Source of the DNA: Bacillus sp. Y1
Lineage (GTDB): Bacteria; Bacillota; Bacilli; Bacillales; Cytobacillaceae
Direction of reading: 5' to 3'
DNA: 64,000 nucleotides
Assembly (NCBI RefSeq): GCF_003586445.1
Contig: NZ_CP030028.1
Location: 2,060,501 to 2,124,500, forward strand
A program made the translations under genes and the position numbers. Shown piece after piece: positions 52,247 to 61,118 of the stretch; position 1 is the stretch's first letter, and each line of letters opens with the position of its first letter. The notes under the pieces were generated by a model. That model was not told the origin of the DNA. It did not search any database and saw only the letters and a list, made by a program, of their open reading frames with translations.

Positions 52247-52398
52247 TTATGACCCGTGGAGATGGAAAAAATGTCTCCTTCGGGTCATAAAGCATGTTTT
52301 ATAACCCGAAGAGAGAGGAAAAAAGATATTTCGAGTCATAAAAAGTCTTTTATAACCCGAGCTTAGATATTATAGGGCGCTAAAAGTCATAAACTTAA
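52247..52398. repeat. Tandem array of about 52-bp palindromic units (array 3)
   Basis: Three units of 53, 52 and about 49 bp. The first is TTATGACCCG-x-GGAGA, loop, TCTCC-xx-CGGGTCATAA, an extended hairpin. The second and third have TTATAACCCGA...TCGAGTCATAA and decay progressively. The TTATGACnCG arms resemble those of array 1. It lies between convergent genes. Confidence 0.8.
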
Positions 52399-52408
52399 AA
52401 AACTAAAT

Positions 52409-53956
52409 TTACAATCCATATTTCTTCATCTTATTATATAAAGTCACACGAGACCATCCGAGCATTTTAGCGGCAGCCGATTTATTTCCATATGTTTGAT
52501 GAAGAACTTGAGATATTTTGGACCGTTCATCCTCAAACGTTTCCTCTCGTAACACATTGATGATAGGCTGTGCTTTGCTTTTAAAAAGGGCGTTTGGCAG
52601 TTCGGCAACGGTGATGATATTGTCATCAGCCAAAATCATCATTCGTTCCACCGTGTTTTTGAGCTGACGAATATTCCCGTTCCATGGATAATGCATGAAT
52701 GTGACCATTACTTCTGGTGCAACAACGGGAACAGGCTTGTCGTATTTAGCGGAGAACTCTTTTAAAAATAATTGAACGAGCTCTGGTAAATCCTCGATCC
52801 GCTCGCGTAAAGGAGGGAGAGGCACGACAACGACATTTAATCGGTAATACAGATCTTCTCGGAACAATCCTTCTTCCACCATCTTCTCTAAATCTCGATT
52901 GGTCGCAGCGATAATTCTTACATCAATGGGGATAGGTTCATTCCCACCCACTCGATAGTATTGCTTTTCTTGTAATACGCGAAGTAGTTTCACTTGCAAC
53001 TCAAGTGGGAGCTCGCCAATTTCATCTAAAAACAATGTTCCATTCTTCGCAGCTCCAATTTTTCCAAGTTTCCCTTCCTTCACAGCGCCCGTAAATGCTC
53101 CTTTTTCATATCCAAACAGTTCACTTTCAAAAAGGGCAGCAGGGATCGCTCCACAGTTCAAGTCCACAAAGGGTCCCTCAGCACGTGTACTCGCTTTATG
53201 AATGGCTTGTGCAAATAACTCTTTCCCAACACCACTTTCCCCTGTAATCATGACGGTTGCGTCTGTGCGTGCTACTTTTTTCGCAAGGGTTATTGACGTA
53301 TTCAGGGCTTGACTGCGACCTTTAATTTTATAAAAAGGGTCATCGATTTCACTCGGCTCAATTTGACTTTCCAAATCCTGAATATACGCAGCAGTGGTTG
53401 TTAATTCATCATTCAGTTTTACGATGTCGGTAATATTACGTTCTACCGAAATTCCACCAACAATCTCTCCGTTACTCATCAAAGGAAGTGAGTTAATAAG
53501 CACATGTACATCTTGTTTTGGTTGGTTGTATTGTCGAGTAACTGTAGAACCGTCGGTTAATGTCTTCATTAATACGACCGATTCTTTTTGGAAAAAGTTC
53601 GTAATGGGGTATCCGATGATGGCTTCAGCAGCTGTTTCATAAAGTTCTTCTGCCTTTGGATTCCAGGCGACAACCTGCCCCGAATGATCGACGATTGTAA
53701 TGGCATCATCGACCGCCTTTAATAGTGTTTCGTACACATTGGCCAAGTTTTTCCATTCTTGAAAAATGACTTCGAAAAGTGCTGACTTCGGAACAACAGA
53801 GGCTGGAGCACCAGTATCATCTACTAAAAGGACATCTTCTAAAACTTGAATATCTGACAAACGAGCATGAAGGGGAAAGGTTTGCATTTCTTCTATATAA
53901 ATAGCTCCGTCAATCGGTTGGGAAAGAGTTTGAAGCAAAATATTTTTATTTATCAT
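52409..53956 (-). CDS. Sigma-54-dependent activator of the second P5C dehydrogenase/proline dehydrogenase operon
   Basis: 515 aa. An N-terminal unknown segment (1-75) is followed by a PAS domain (about 80-190, [26 protein letters not shown]), AAA+ with [14 protein letters not shown] ([14 protein letters not shown]), LFLDEIGEL and R-finger NIRQLKN, and a Fis-type HTH at the C-terminus ([26 protein letters not shown]). It diverges from the -24/-12 promoter at 54073, so it activates the P5C dehydrogenase-proline dehydrogenase genes, probably in response to proline or a derivative. B. subtilis uses the unrelated PutR for this job. Confidence 0.9.
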   Translation of the reverse strand: MINKNILLQTLSQPIDGAIYIEEMQTFPLHARLSDIQVLEDVLLVDDTGAPASVVPKSALFEVIFQEWKNLANVYETLLKAVDDAITIVDHSGQVVAWNPKAEELYETAAEAIIGYPITNFFQKESVVLMKTLTDGSTVTRQYNQPKQDVHVLINSLPLMSNGEIVGGISVERNITDIVKLNDELTTTAAYIQDLESQIEPSEIDDPFYKIKGRSQALNTSITLAKKVARTDATVMITGESGVGKELFAQAIHKASTRAEGPFVDLNCGAIPAALFESELFGYEKGAFTGAVKEGKLGKIGAAKNGTLFLDEIGELPLELQVKLLRVLQEKQYYRVGGNEPIPIDVRIIAATNRDLEKMVEEGLFREDLYYRLNVVVVPLPPLRERIEDLPELVQLFLKEFSAKYDKPVPVVAPEVMVTFMHYPWNGNIRQLKNTVERMMILADDNIITVAELPNALFKSKAQPIINVLREETFEDERSKISQVLHQTYGNKSAAAKMLGWSRVTLYNKMKKYGL

Positions 53957-53985
53957 ACAATCACCTTTACTACTGTTAATGTGAT

Positions 53986-54031
53986 TTACAAAACTGTAAA
54001 GACTTTACACATATTTTACAATGTTGTAAAT
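53986..54031. promoter_or_regulatory. Palindromic upstream activating sites of the proline operon
   Basis: Two perfect dyads, TTTACA-AAAC-TGTAAA (53986-54001) and TTTACA-ATGT-TGTAAA (54016-54031), have centres 30 bp (about three turns) apart, with a TTTACA half-site between them. They lie 45-90 bp upstream of the -24 element and just before the activator gene. Confidence 0.75.
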
Positions 54032-54073
54032 GGTCTGTACACATAATTTTCACATATTCGTACATTTTAAAGT

Positions 54074-54089
54074 TGGCACGCTACTTGCA
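54074..54089 (+). promoter_or_regulatory. Sigma-54 (-24/-12) promoter of the P5C dehydrogenase/putB operon
   Basis: TTGGCACG (54073-54080) and CTTGCA (54084-54089): GG (54075-54076) and GC (54087-54088) are 10 bases apart. The match to the consensus is essentially perfect. Confidence 0.93.
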
Positions 54090-54124
54090 TATAAAATGAT
54101 ATACAAACAAAGAGGAGGATGTTT

Positions 54125-55669
54125 ATGTATAGTTACAAACATGAACCATTTACAAATTTTTCACTTGAGGACAACCAACAAGCTTTTAAAAAAGCTTTAG
54201 AATTAGTAAATTCACAGTTAGGAAAAGAATATCCCTTAACAATTGGCGGAAAGAAGATCACAACAGAGTCAAAAATCACTTCGTATAACCCAGCAAACAA
54301 AGAAGAAGTAGTTGGGATTGTATCAAAAGCTAACAAGGAAATCGCTGAGGAAGCCATGCAAGCGGCGTTAACAGCGTTTGAATCTTGGAAGAATGTAGAG
54401 CCAGCCACTCGTGCCAATGTTTTATTCCGTGCTGCTAACATCATGCGTCGACGTAAGCATGAATTTTCTGCTTATTTAGTAAAAGAAGCAGGAAAGCCGT
54501 GGAAAGAAGCGGATGCTGATACAGCTGAAGCAATCGATTTCTTAGAGTTTTACGGAAGACAAATGAATCAGCTTTCTGCTGGTGTACCAGTTCAAAGCCG
54601 TGACGGAGAATTTAACCAATACAATTATATTCCACTTGGTGTAGGTGTCATTATTTCTCCATTTAACTTCCCGTTAGCAATCATGGCTGGAACAACCGTA
54701 GCTGCCATTGTTGCAGGAAACTCTGTTTTATTAAAGCCAGCTAATAACACGCCTGTAGTGGCAGCTAAGTTTGTTGAATTAATGGAAGAAGCAGGACTAC
54801 CTGAAGGGGTTCTTAACTTCGTTCCCGGAAGTGGAGCAGAAATTGGTGACTACCTAGTGGACCATCCAAAAACTCGTTTCGTTTCCTTCACAGGTTCACG
54901 TGAAGTAGGTTGCCGTATTTATGAGCGTGCTGCTAAAGTACAACCAGGTCAAATTTGGTTAAAGCGTGTGATTGCTGAGATGGGTGGGAAAGACACAGTT
55001 GTTGTAGATAAAGATGCTGATCTAGATTTAGCTGCAACATCCATCGTGTACTCTGCGTTTGGTTTCTCAGGTCAAAAATGTTCAGCAGGTTCACGTGCAG
55101 TTATCCATGAGGATGTATACGACGTCGTTTTAGAGAAAGCAGTTGCTTTAACAAAGACTTTATCACTTGGAAATCCTGAAGATGTGAACACATACATGGG
55201 ACCAGTAATCGATAAAGCAGCTTACGATAAAATTATGAGCTATATTGCAGTAGGAAAAGAAGAAGGTCGCATTGCTGCTGGTGGAAATGGTGATGATTCG
55301 AAAGGATACTTCATCGAACCAACCATTGTAGCGGATGTTAACGAAAAGGACCGTCTGATGCAAGAAGAGATTTTTGGACCTGTAGTGGCGTTCTGTAAAG
55401 CTCGTGACTTTGACCATATGATGGAGATTGCAAATAACACAGACTATGGTTTAACAGGGGCTCTTATTTCTAATAACCGTGCCCATATCGAGAGAGCGAG
55501 AAAAGAGTTCCATGTAGGAAATCTTTACTTCAACCGAACGTGTACAGGAGCCATCGTTGGTTATCAGCCATTTGGTGGATTCAATATGTCAGGTACTGAC
55601 TCAAAAGCAGGAGGACCAGACTACCTGGTATTACACATGCAAGCGAAAACAACGTCTGAAATGTTCTAA
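54125..55669 (+). CDS. putC: 1-pyrroline-5-carboxylate dehydrogenase (second copy, proline-linked)
   Basis: 514 aa, the same length as the copy at 1518-3062 and with long identical blocks. ATG 54125 is chosen because AGGAGG lies six bases before it; the ATG at 54119 directly abuts the AGGAGG. Catalytic Cys in [12 protein letters not shown] and Glu in IAEMGGKD are intact. It oxidises P5C made by the proline dehydrogenase downstream. The N-terminus [20 protein letters not shown] parallels [20 protein letters not shown] of the first copy. Confidence 0.94.
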   Translation: MYSYKHEPFTNFSLEDNQQAFKKALELVNSQLGKEYPLTIGGKKITTESKITSYNPANKEEVVGIVSKANKEIAEEAMQAALTAFESWKNVEPATRANVLFRAANIMRRRKHEFSAYLVKEAGKPWKEADADTAEAIDFLEFYGRQMNQLSAGVPVQSRDGEFNQYNYIPLGVGVIISPFNFPLAIMAGTTVAAIVAGNSVLLKPANNTPVVAAKFVELMEEAGLPEGVLNFVPGSGAEIGDYLVDHPKTRFVSFTGSREVGCRIYERAAKVQPGQIWLKRVIAEMGGKDTVVVDKDADLDLAATSIVYSAFGFSGQKCSAGSRAVIHEDVYDVVLEKAVALTKTLSLGNPEDVNTYMGPVIDKAAYDKIMSYIAVGKEEGRIAAGGNGDDSKGYFIEPTIVADVNEKDRLMQEEIFGPVVAFCKARDFDHMMEIANNTDYGLTGALISNNRAHIERARKEFHVGNLYFNRTCTGAIVGYQPFGGFNMSGTDSKAGGPDYLVLHMQAKTTSEMF

Positions 55670-55680
55670 TCGAATTTTAT

Positions 55681-55711
55681 CTCAGGCTGCACAAATCATA
55701 TGTGCAGCCTC
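55681..55711 (+). promoter_or_regulatory. Intercistronic hairpin between P5C dehydrogenase and proline dehydrogenase genes
   Basis: TCAGGCTGCACA and TGTGCAGCCTCA form a stem of about 11 bp with an 8-base loop. No T-run follows, so it is not a simple terminator; RNA stabilisation or processing is possible. Confidence 0.65.
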
Positions 55712-55734
55712 AGGGTTTATGGGGGAGAAAGAGA

Positions 55735-56649
55735 ATGATAGAGGCGATTTCAAAAAATTTCTTTTTAAAAGTGTCGCAAAACAAGTCGATGAATAAAGCT
55801 GCTCGAAAATGGGGTCTTCGTTTTGGGGCAAGCCAGGTGGTTGCTGGAGAAACGATTGAAACAGCGATTGCAGCGGTAAAAAAGTTAAATAAAAATGGAA
55901 TCGTTGCCACACTGGATCATCTTGGTGAGTTTGTATCGAACAAAGCAGAAGCTAGTGAAGCAACTGATTATTGTGTTCGAACTTTACATGCGATGGCATC
56001 TGCGAAAGTAGAAGGCAATCTCTCGGTAAAAATGACACAATTAGGCTTAGACATCGATAAGCAATTTTGCTTAGACAATATGAGAAAAATCGTCTCCACG
56101 GCTAAACAATACAACAACTTCGTTCGTATTGACATGGAGGATTCAACACGTACTCAAATTACACTTGATATTTTAAATGAATTACGCAAAGAGTATGACA
56201 ATGTCGGAACGGTTATTCAAGCGTATTTGTATCGATCCGAGCAAGACTTGAAAGAATTAGCGGGGGTTCCGCTTCGTCTTGTTAAAGGAGCGTACAAAGA
56301 GCCTGCAGAAGTCGCTTATCAGGACAAGACTGACGTGGACAAGAACTATATAGCGATCATTAAAGAGCATTTGAAAGGTGGAAGCTACACGGCAATTGCC
56401 AGCCATGACCACAACATCATTGCGAAGGTGAAGGAATTTACCAAACAAGAAAACATTCCTACCACTCAATTTGAATTCCAATTTTTATACGGTTTTCGTA
56501 ACGAACTTCAGCAAAGTCTCGTAAAGGAAGGTTACAAAGTTCGTGTGTATGTTCCGTTTGGGGATGATTGGTTCGGCTACTTTATGCGTCGTTTGGCGGA
56601 AAGACCGCAAAACATTGCGTTTGCTTTTAAAGGATTCTTTTTTAAATAA
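55735..56649 (+). CDS. putB: Proline dehydrogenase
   Basis: 304 aa. FAD-dependent oxidation of proline to P5C. The ATG at 55735 follows GGGGGAGAAAGAG. Motifs of the monofunctional PutA barrel: RFGASQVVAGETIETAI, ATLDHLGEFV, FVRIDMEDSTRTQITL, GTVIQAYLYRSEQDL, RLVKGAYKEPAEVAY, TAIASHDHNII and QFLYGFRNELQQSL, with the terminal YFMRRLAERPQNIAF. Length and gene order equal Bacillus putB, except that here the P5C dehydrogenase gene comes first. Confidence 0.95.
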   Translation: MIEAISKNFFLKVSQNKSMNKAARKWGLRFGASQVVAGETIETAIAAVKKLNKNGIVATLDHLGEFVSNKAEASEATDYCVRTLHAMASAKVEGNLSVKMTQLGLDIDKQFCLDNMRKIVSTAKQYNNFVRIDMEDSTRTQITLDILNELRKEYDNVGTVIQAYLYRSEQDLKELAGVPLRLVKGAYKEPAEVAYQDKTDVDKNYIAIIKEHLKGGSYTAIASHDHNIIAKVKEFTKQENIPTTQFEFQFLYGFRNELQQSLVKEGYKVRVYVPFGDDWFGYFMRRLAERPQNIAFAFKGFFFK

Positions 56650-56658
56650 TAGTGTAAT

Positions 56659-56698
56659 AAGAAGAGAAGCGTGAATGTGGGGATTCAGGCTTCTTTTT
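56659..56698. terminator. Bidirectional terminator after putB
   Basis: GAAGCGTGAAT / ATTCAGGCTTC stem (one mismatch) with TTTTTT on the plus side and A-rich 5' flank. Confidence 0.78.
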
Positions 56699-57035
56699 TA
56701 ATGAAATTTCCCTTTGTTGAAATCTCCCTTTTCATACGTGTAAAAGCGATAAAATCAATAAGTTCTTCCTTCGATAATGATTCTCCGTCAAGCGTGAGTG
56801 CGATTGATTCCGCTTCAATCAGTTTGGTTAACTCTAACGATTGCTCACTTCGTCCAAGAATATGGTCCACACTTGTTTCAAATAAATCGGCTATATCAGA
56901 CAACGCCTGCAAAGATGGCTCTCTATATCCATACTCATATCCCGCGTATGTACTTTTTGCGATTTCTAGGCGATCTGCCGTTTCCTGCATCGACCACTTT
57001 CTACATTTCCTCAAAGTTACTAAACGAGATAACAC
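56685..57035 (-). CDS. ansR: AnsR-like XRE-family repressor
   Basis: 116 aa, the length of B. subtilis AnsR. A GTG start with GGAGG 11 bases upstream. The N-terminal HTH is LRKCRKWSMQETADRLEIAKSTYAGYEYGYREPSLQALSDIADLF, followed by a short C-terminal region. It diverges from an asparaginase gene, the same arrangement as ansR-ansAB, and related inverted sites flank the asparaginase promoter. An ATG in another frame (57042) is closer to the ribosome binding site but gives only 13 codons. Inducer in relatives: asparagine or aspartate. Confidence 0.8.
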   Translation of the reverse strand: MLSRLVTLRKCRKWSMQETADRLEIAKSTYAGYEYGYREPSLQALSDIADLFETSVDHILGRSEQSLELTKLIEAESIALTLDGESLSKEELIDFIAFTRMKREISTKGNFIKKEA

Positions 57036-57105
57036 GGTTCATTATTCCTCCAGTGACTGTTTGTTTTGTTCATTATAGCATGTTAGTAATGACAAGAATA
57101 CAAAA

Positions 57106-57187
57106 ATGTACGCGAATTGAAAACATATATTGCTTTATTTAATGATTTAATTATAATAATCTTATAATAAATTGCAAATCGCGTACA
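57106..57187. promoter_or_regulatory. Inverted AnsR-type sites flanking the asparaginase promoter
   Basis: ATGTACGCGAATTG (57105-57118) and its inverted relative CAAATCGCGTACAT (57175-57188) face each other 56 bp apart. Between them lies TTGCTT (57130-57135)-N16-TATAAT (57152-57157). The two half-sites agree at 13 of 14 positions. Confidence 0.65.
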
Positions 57188-57211
57188 TATACGTAGAGGA
57201 GAAGAGATACC

Positions 57212-58216
57212 ATGAAAAAAATATTACTGCTCGCAACTGGTGGGACCATTGCATCGTTAGAGGGAAAGGACGGTTTGGTTCCAGGACTAGCTCCAGTGGA
57301 CCTTTTAAGCTATTCTTCGGATGTATCCTTAGCTGCTGATGTGACTTGTGAAATTTTAATGAATAGAGACAGTACGAATATGCAGCCGGAGCACTGGATT
57401 GAAATGGCGTCTAAAATTGCAGATAATTACGATCAATATGATGGATTTGTTATTACGCATGGAACTGATACACTCGGGTATACATCCTCTGCTTTATCCT
57501 ATATGCTACAGGGCTTAAATAAACCTGTTGTAGTAACAGGGTCTCAAGTTCCGATTAGTTTCAAAAGAACGGATGCGATTAAAAATCTCAACGACGCCAT
57601 CTGCTTTGCTTGTGAAAACGTAGGTGGAGTTTATGTCGTGTTTGATGGACGAGTAATTATTGGGACAAGAGCGGTGAAAATGAGAACGAAAAGCTTTGAT
57701 GCGTTCGAAAGTATTAATCATCCTTACGTAGCTCAGGTAAGAGAGAACAAGGTAACATTTTACTGGAGACCAGAGCAAACGATACAGTCATTAAAGCTAG
57801 ATGTTAGTCTTTGCCCAGATGTGTTCGTTCTTACGTTACATCCTGGTACGAAGCCTGAAATTTTTGATTGTTTAAAAGGGTTGTATAAGGGAATTATTAT
57901 CGAAAGCTATGGAAACGGTGGGGTTCCTTTTGAAGAACGAAGCTTGTTACCGAAGATAAAAGAACTAACAGAAGCTGGTGTTGCGGTTCTCATCTCTACA
58001 CAGTGTTTAGAAGAAGGTGGAGACCTGTATTTATATGAAGTCGGACGTAAAGTAAGTCAATACAATGTGATCGTCTCCGGAGATATGAATAAAGAAGCAA
58101 TCGTACCGAAACTAATGTGGTCCTTAGGTCAAATGGACGATCTGTCTCAGGTGAAAGAAATGATGGAAACACCGATTTCGTATGATCTATCCGTTGAATG
58201 GGGTCAAGAAGAGTGA
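57212..58216 (+). CDS. ansA: Type I L-asparaginase
   Basis: 334 aa, cytoplasmic (no signal peptide). It hydrolyses asparagine to aspartate and ammonia. First catalytic Thr in [12 protein letters not shown] (near residue 12) and second in [15 protein letters not shown] (near 90, with Lys in [17 protein letters not shown]). The ATG follows TAGAGGAGAAGAGATACC. In B. subtilis ansA is followed by ansB (aspartase); here it is followed by a yitT-like gene with a GTGA overlap. Confidence 0.92.
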   Translation: MKKILLLATGGTIASLEGKDGLVPGLAPVDLLSYSSDVSLAADVTCEILMNRDSTNMQPEHWIEMASKIADNYDQYDGFVITHGTDTLGYTSSALSYMLQGLNKPVVVTGSQVPISFKRTDAIKNLNDAICFACENVGGVYVVFDGRVIIGTRAVKMRTKSFDAFESINHPYVAQVRENKVTFYWRPEQTIQSLKLDVSLCPDVFVLTLHPGTKPEIFDCLKGLYKGIIIESYGNGGVPFEERSLLPKIKELTEAGVAVLISTQCLEEGGDLYLYEVGRKVSQYNVIVSGDMNKEAIVPKLMWSLGQMDDLSQVKEMMETPISYDLSVEWGQEE

Positions 58217-59058
58217 GACAAGCCTATCGTTTATTTAATTTACATGTAGGGATTGCTTTAGTAGCGATAAATATTCACTTTTTTCTAGCTCCTAATCAAT
58301 TCGCTGCCGGAGGTTTAGGTGGTTTGACAATTGTGATGCATCACTTTTTTCCTAACGTTTCGATTGGTTTATTAATGTTATGTTTTAATGTGGTGTTGTT
58401 TGGATTAGGTTTCATGTTTCTCGGTTTTAGCTTTGGTCTAAAAACGATTTACTCCAGCTTTATGTTATCGTTTATGGTTTGGTTTTTTGGGGAAGTTGCT
58501 CCAATGGCAGAACCAGTAAGTGAAGATAAGCTGATTCAACTGATGGTCGGTGTATTAATTGCTGCACTTGGATTGGTCATCGTGATGAAAGAGGGAGCTT
58601 CAACCGGAGGAATGGACCTTATCGGCATGATATTCAATAAGTATTTTTCGATTGATATAGGTAAAGCCGTGTTGTTTTCCGATATGATCATCGTGCTGCT
58701 GTCGATTGTTGCCTTTGGTGTGGAAAATGGATTATATGCACTGTTTGGAATTGTGTTAAGAGGCGTCGTTATTGACTATTTGATTCAACAGTTTAGCTTA
58801 ACGAAGGAAGTTGTCATTATTAGCTATAAATGCGATTTAATAAAGAACTTTATTATTGAAAATCTAGGCCGTAGCGCCACCGTGCATGAAGCAAAAGGAG
58901 CCTTTAGCAACGAGCAAAAGGAAGTCATCACGATCGTACTAAAACGAAGCGAGTTTCATTCACTGAAAAAATATATTAATGAAATCGACAAACGAGCTTT
59001 TATTAGTGTACATAATATGAGTGAGGTCGTCGGAAATGGATTTAAGAGTATTGTTTAG
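58213..59058 (+). CDS. YitT-family membrane protein
   Basis: About 281 aa with a GTG start overlapping the ansA stop (GTGA); an in-frame ATG at 58198 inside ansA is the alternative. Five or six membrane helices in the first 200 residues: [28 protein letters not shown] and [20 protein letters not shown] are YitT signatures. The C-terminal DUF2179 domain is cytoplasmic ([22 protein letters not shown]). Substrate is unknown; the coupling to asparaginase suggests a role in amino-acid metabolism or transport, but this is inference. Confidence 0.82.
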   Translation: MRQAYRLFNLHVGIALVAINIHFFLAPNQFAAGGLGGLTIVMHHFFPNVSIGLLMLCFNVVLFGLGFMFLGFSFGLKTIYSSFMLSFMVWFFGEVAPMAEPVSEDKLIQLMVGVLIAALGLVIVMKEGASTGGMDLIGMIFNKYFSIDIGKAVLFSDMIIVLLSIVAFGVENGLYALFGIVLRGVVIDYLIQQFSLTKEVVIISYKCDLIKNFIIENLGRSATVHEAKGAFSNEQKEVITIVLKRSEFHSLKKYINEIDKRAFISVHNMSEVVGNGFKSIV

Positions 59059-59281
59059 GTGGAAAAATCCTATGTTACATTCCTGAAATATATGTAATAA
59101 ACAAAAAAGCAATCATTTTTTTCTTATGTAAACCTGGTAATTCCACCCATCATATTGGTGGTTAAAGCCCGGTCTATCAATATATTGTGTCAACAAAAAT
59201 TATTTGTCCAATAATTGGAACATGCACAGATATATTACATCTGGTAACCTTCTTGTTATCGAAAGCAAGGAGGTATTTTTT

Positions 59282-59860
59282 ATGAACATTCTAAAAAAAC
59301 TACTTGTTCTCTCTACTCTATCGTTCACATTGGTTGGGTTCGAAACTACTTCGAGCGCAGCTGAACAAACTCTTTCTGTGAAAAGTGGAGAAACATCTTG
59401 GAAAGTAGTAAGTAAAACTGATAATTCTGCTCTTGAATTAATGAAAGAAAATCATGATAAATTTCCAACATTATATGAAAAGGAAATTGATGTTACAGAT
59501 CAGGAAAAGGAATTGATGGCCCGACTTGTAACTGCGGAAGCAAAAGGTGAGCCATACGAAGGGAAAGTGGCTGTTGCAGAGGTTATTATTAACCGTGTAG
59601 AGCATGAGGAATTCCCTGATACTGTCAAAGAAGTTGTATACGAGCAGGTATCTGGTACGTATGCATTTTCTCCTGTTCAAAATGGTGAGATTAACAAGCC
59701 AGCGGATGTGGAATCATTGGAAGCTGTAGAAGAAGCTTTGGTTGACAAGGAGAATGATTCAGAGGCTATATATTTTTATAATCCGGAAATTGCAACGGAT
59801 ACATGGATTTTATCAAGACAAGTGATTGAAACAATTGGTAACCATCGATTTGCGATTTAG
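59282..59860 (+). CDS. SleB/CwlJ-type cell-wall hydrolase (Hydrolase_2)
   Basis: 192 aa. The ATG at 59282 follows GCAAGGAGGTATTTTTT. A Sec signal peptide, LLVLSTLSFTLVGFETTSSAAEQ, probably ends at SSA-A. The C-terminal Hydrolase_2 domain is clear: LMARLVTAEAKGEPYEGKVAVAEVIINRVEHEEFPDTVKEVVY, catalytic Glu in AEAKGE, and AIYFYNPEIATDTWILSR. These enzymes lyse spore cortex or peptidoglycan (SleB, CwlJ, YkvT). No SleB-type N-terminal PG-binding domain is present. The 220-bp gap upstream has a CCACC/GGTGG hairpin near 59150-59165 but no recognised element. Confidence 0.82.
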   Translation: MNILKKLLVLSTLSFTLVGFETTSSAAEQTLSVKSGETSWKVVSKTDNSALELMKENHDKFPTLYEKEIDVTDQEKELMARLVTAEAKGEPYEGKVAVAEVIINRVEHEEFPDTVKEVVYEQVSGTYAFSPVQNGEINKPADVESLEAVEEALVDKENDSEAIYFYNPEIATDTWILSRQVIETIGNHRFAI

Positions 59861-59861
59861 A

Positions 59862-59890
59862 AACCAGGGAATAAACTCCCTGGTTTTTTT
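59862..59890. terminator. Bidirectional terminator
   Basis: CCAGGGA-ATAAA-CTCCCTGG stem with TTTTTTT on the plus side; it is shared by the convergent SleB-like and RsbR-like genes. Confidence 0.88.
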
Positions 59891-60716
59891 ACTGAACAAA
59901 ATATTGCCTTAATGCTTGTTGCAATGTTCCTAATGTTTTTGTCTTCTTAAAGAATGCTGAAACATCTAAATGAATCATTTTTTTCACAACTTCTGCACGT
60001 AAACCGGTAATAATCGAGTTGCAACCCATCATAGAAGTACCGTCGATAATCTTCATAAGATGATCGATAACGTCAGGTTCCATATCGCCAATTCCGGATA
60101 AATCAATGATTAACGTTTGAATACGAAGTCTTCCAATCTCTGTTAGAACCTTTTCTTCTAATATTGCAGTTCGGAAGGAGTCTACCGACCCAATTAAAGG
60201 TAAAATACATACAGAAGAAGTGATTGGAATAATAGGTACTGATAGATTTTCAACTAGTTGTCTTTGTGCAACAATCAGGGAATCTTTGTATTTTGAATAA
60301 CTTATAAAGAAAGTGTTCAGAAACTGGTCGACTCGGTTATTGATTTGTAGCTCGAGCTGAAAGAAGTCATCTAACTCATATTTGTTGGAAAGAGTGTTAA
60401 ACGATTGAATAAACATCCAAAGTGTTCGTCGTATCGCTTGAACCCATTCCAGTTTGAAGGATAATTCAATTGAATGGGTAGCCCATACAATTCCTTCTTT
60501 TTTGGCGAAAGCTTTCAGTTCATCCTCATTGCCATCGATAATGTCGATTACTAGCTTTTGAGCATTCGAAACTAAATTGATATTACCGATTCTTAGTATT
60601 TCATCTATCCGACCTTTTACATTTACAGCCTCTATAAGAAGTGAGTTCTTAAATCTATCTTTATTTTCTTCAATAAAGTGTTTTAAGTCAAAAGAAGCTT
60701 GATATGTAAATTCCAA
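59889..60716 (-). CDS. RsbR-like stressosome protein (STAS domain)
   Basis: 275 aa. N-terminal non-heme globin-like sensor (1-150) and C-terminal STAS domain (about 155-270): SVPIIPITSSVCILPLIGSVDSFRTAIL, LIIDLSGIGDMEPDVIDHLMKI, ITGLRAEVVKKMIHL. In RsbRA the phospho-acceptors are Thr in IDTER and DTMVA; here the first is Ser (VDSFR) and the second position reads EPDV, with no Thr/Ser. It may therefore be a regulatory or divergent member of the stressosome feeding sigma-B. The ATG follows AAGGGGGAACATC. Confidence 0.78.
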   Translation of the reverse strand: MEFTYQASFDLKHFIEENKDRFKNSLLIEAVNVKGRIDEILRIGNINLVSNAQKLVIDIIDGNEDELKAFAKKEGIVWATHSIELSFKLEWVQAIRRTLWMFIQSFNTLSNKYELDDFFQLELQINNRVDQFLNTFFISYSKYKDSLIVAQRQLVENLSVPIIPITSSVCILPLIGSVDSFRTAILEEKVLTEIGRLRIQTLIIDLSGIGDMEPDVIDHLMKIIDGTSMMGCNSIITGLRAEVVKKMIHLDVSAFFKKTKTLGTLQQALRQYFVQ

Positions 60717-60924
60717 GAGATGTTCCCCCTTTTACAATTCCCCAAAAACTTATACCCTTAAAATGTATTTGATAAACATGTTTTTTAAGCAAAAATTATA
60801 ATCAGATAATTAATAGGGATAAAGAATGATTTTTGATAAAAAACAGTGACTTTTATCATACTTATCGACTGTTTTCGATAAATCTTCTATAATGGGTTTG
60901 CTAAAATAAAAAATATAATTGAAA

Positions 60925-61003
60925 AAGGCAAACCCATTGAAAGGTGGGGACGCAAAGCTACAGATCTACGGTTCTAAAGGAACTATGATGGCTGAGTTGC
61001 CAA
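60925..61003 (+). promoter_or_regulatory. c-di-GMP-I (GEMM) riboswitch
   Basis: The strand reads AAGGCAAACC, GAAAGGTGGGGACGCAAAGC, TACGG...AACTATGATGGCTGAGTTGCC, the conserved GEMM-I blocks in order. P1 is formed by GGCAA/TTGCC (60927-60931 with 60997-61001), with GAAA tetraloop and receptor-like CTATGATGG. A TATAAT-containing promoter lies just upstream (near 60887-60895). A terminator follows. The controlled gene encodes a c-di-GMP enzyme. Confidence 0.93.
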
Positions 61004-61015
61004 GGGAATAATCGG

Positions 61016-61047
61016 AAGACCTATATCCCTTTGGGTGTAGGTCTTTT
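61016..61047 (+). terminator. Riboswitch terminator
   Basis: AGACCTA / TAGGTCT stem with a CCCTTTGGG inner helix, followed by TTTCTG; it is the expression platform for the c-di-GMP aptamer. Confidence 0.85.
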
Positions 61048-61118
61048 CTGTATTTCACAAAGTATGGACCATACCCCTTTAACATTTCAAAAGAAATATA
61101 AAAGAAGAAGGTAATGTC

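Noticed and set aside
59059..59281. Possible riboswitch before the SleB-like gene
   Set aside because: CCACC/GGTGG and CTTG/CAAG hairpins exist but no known aptamer blocks could be matched.
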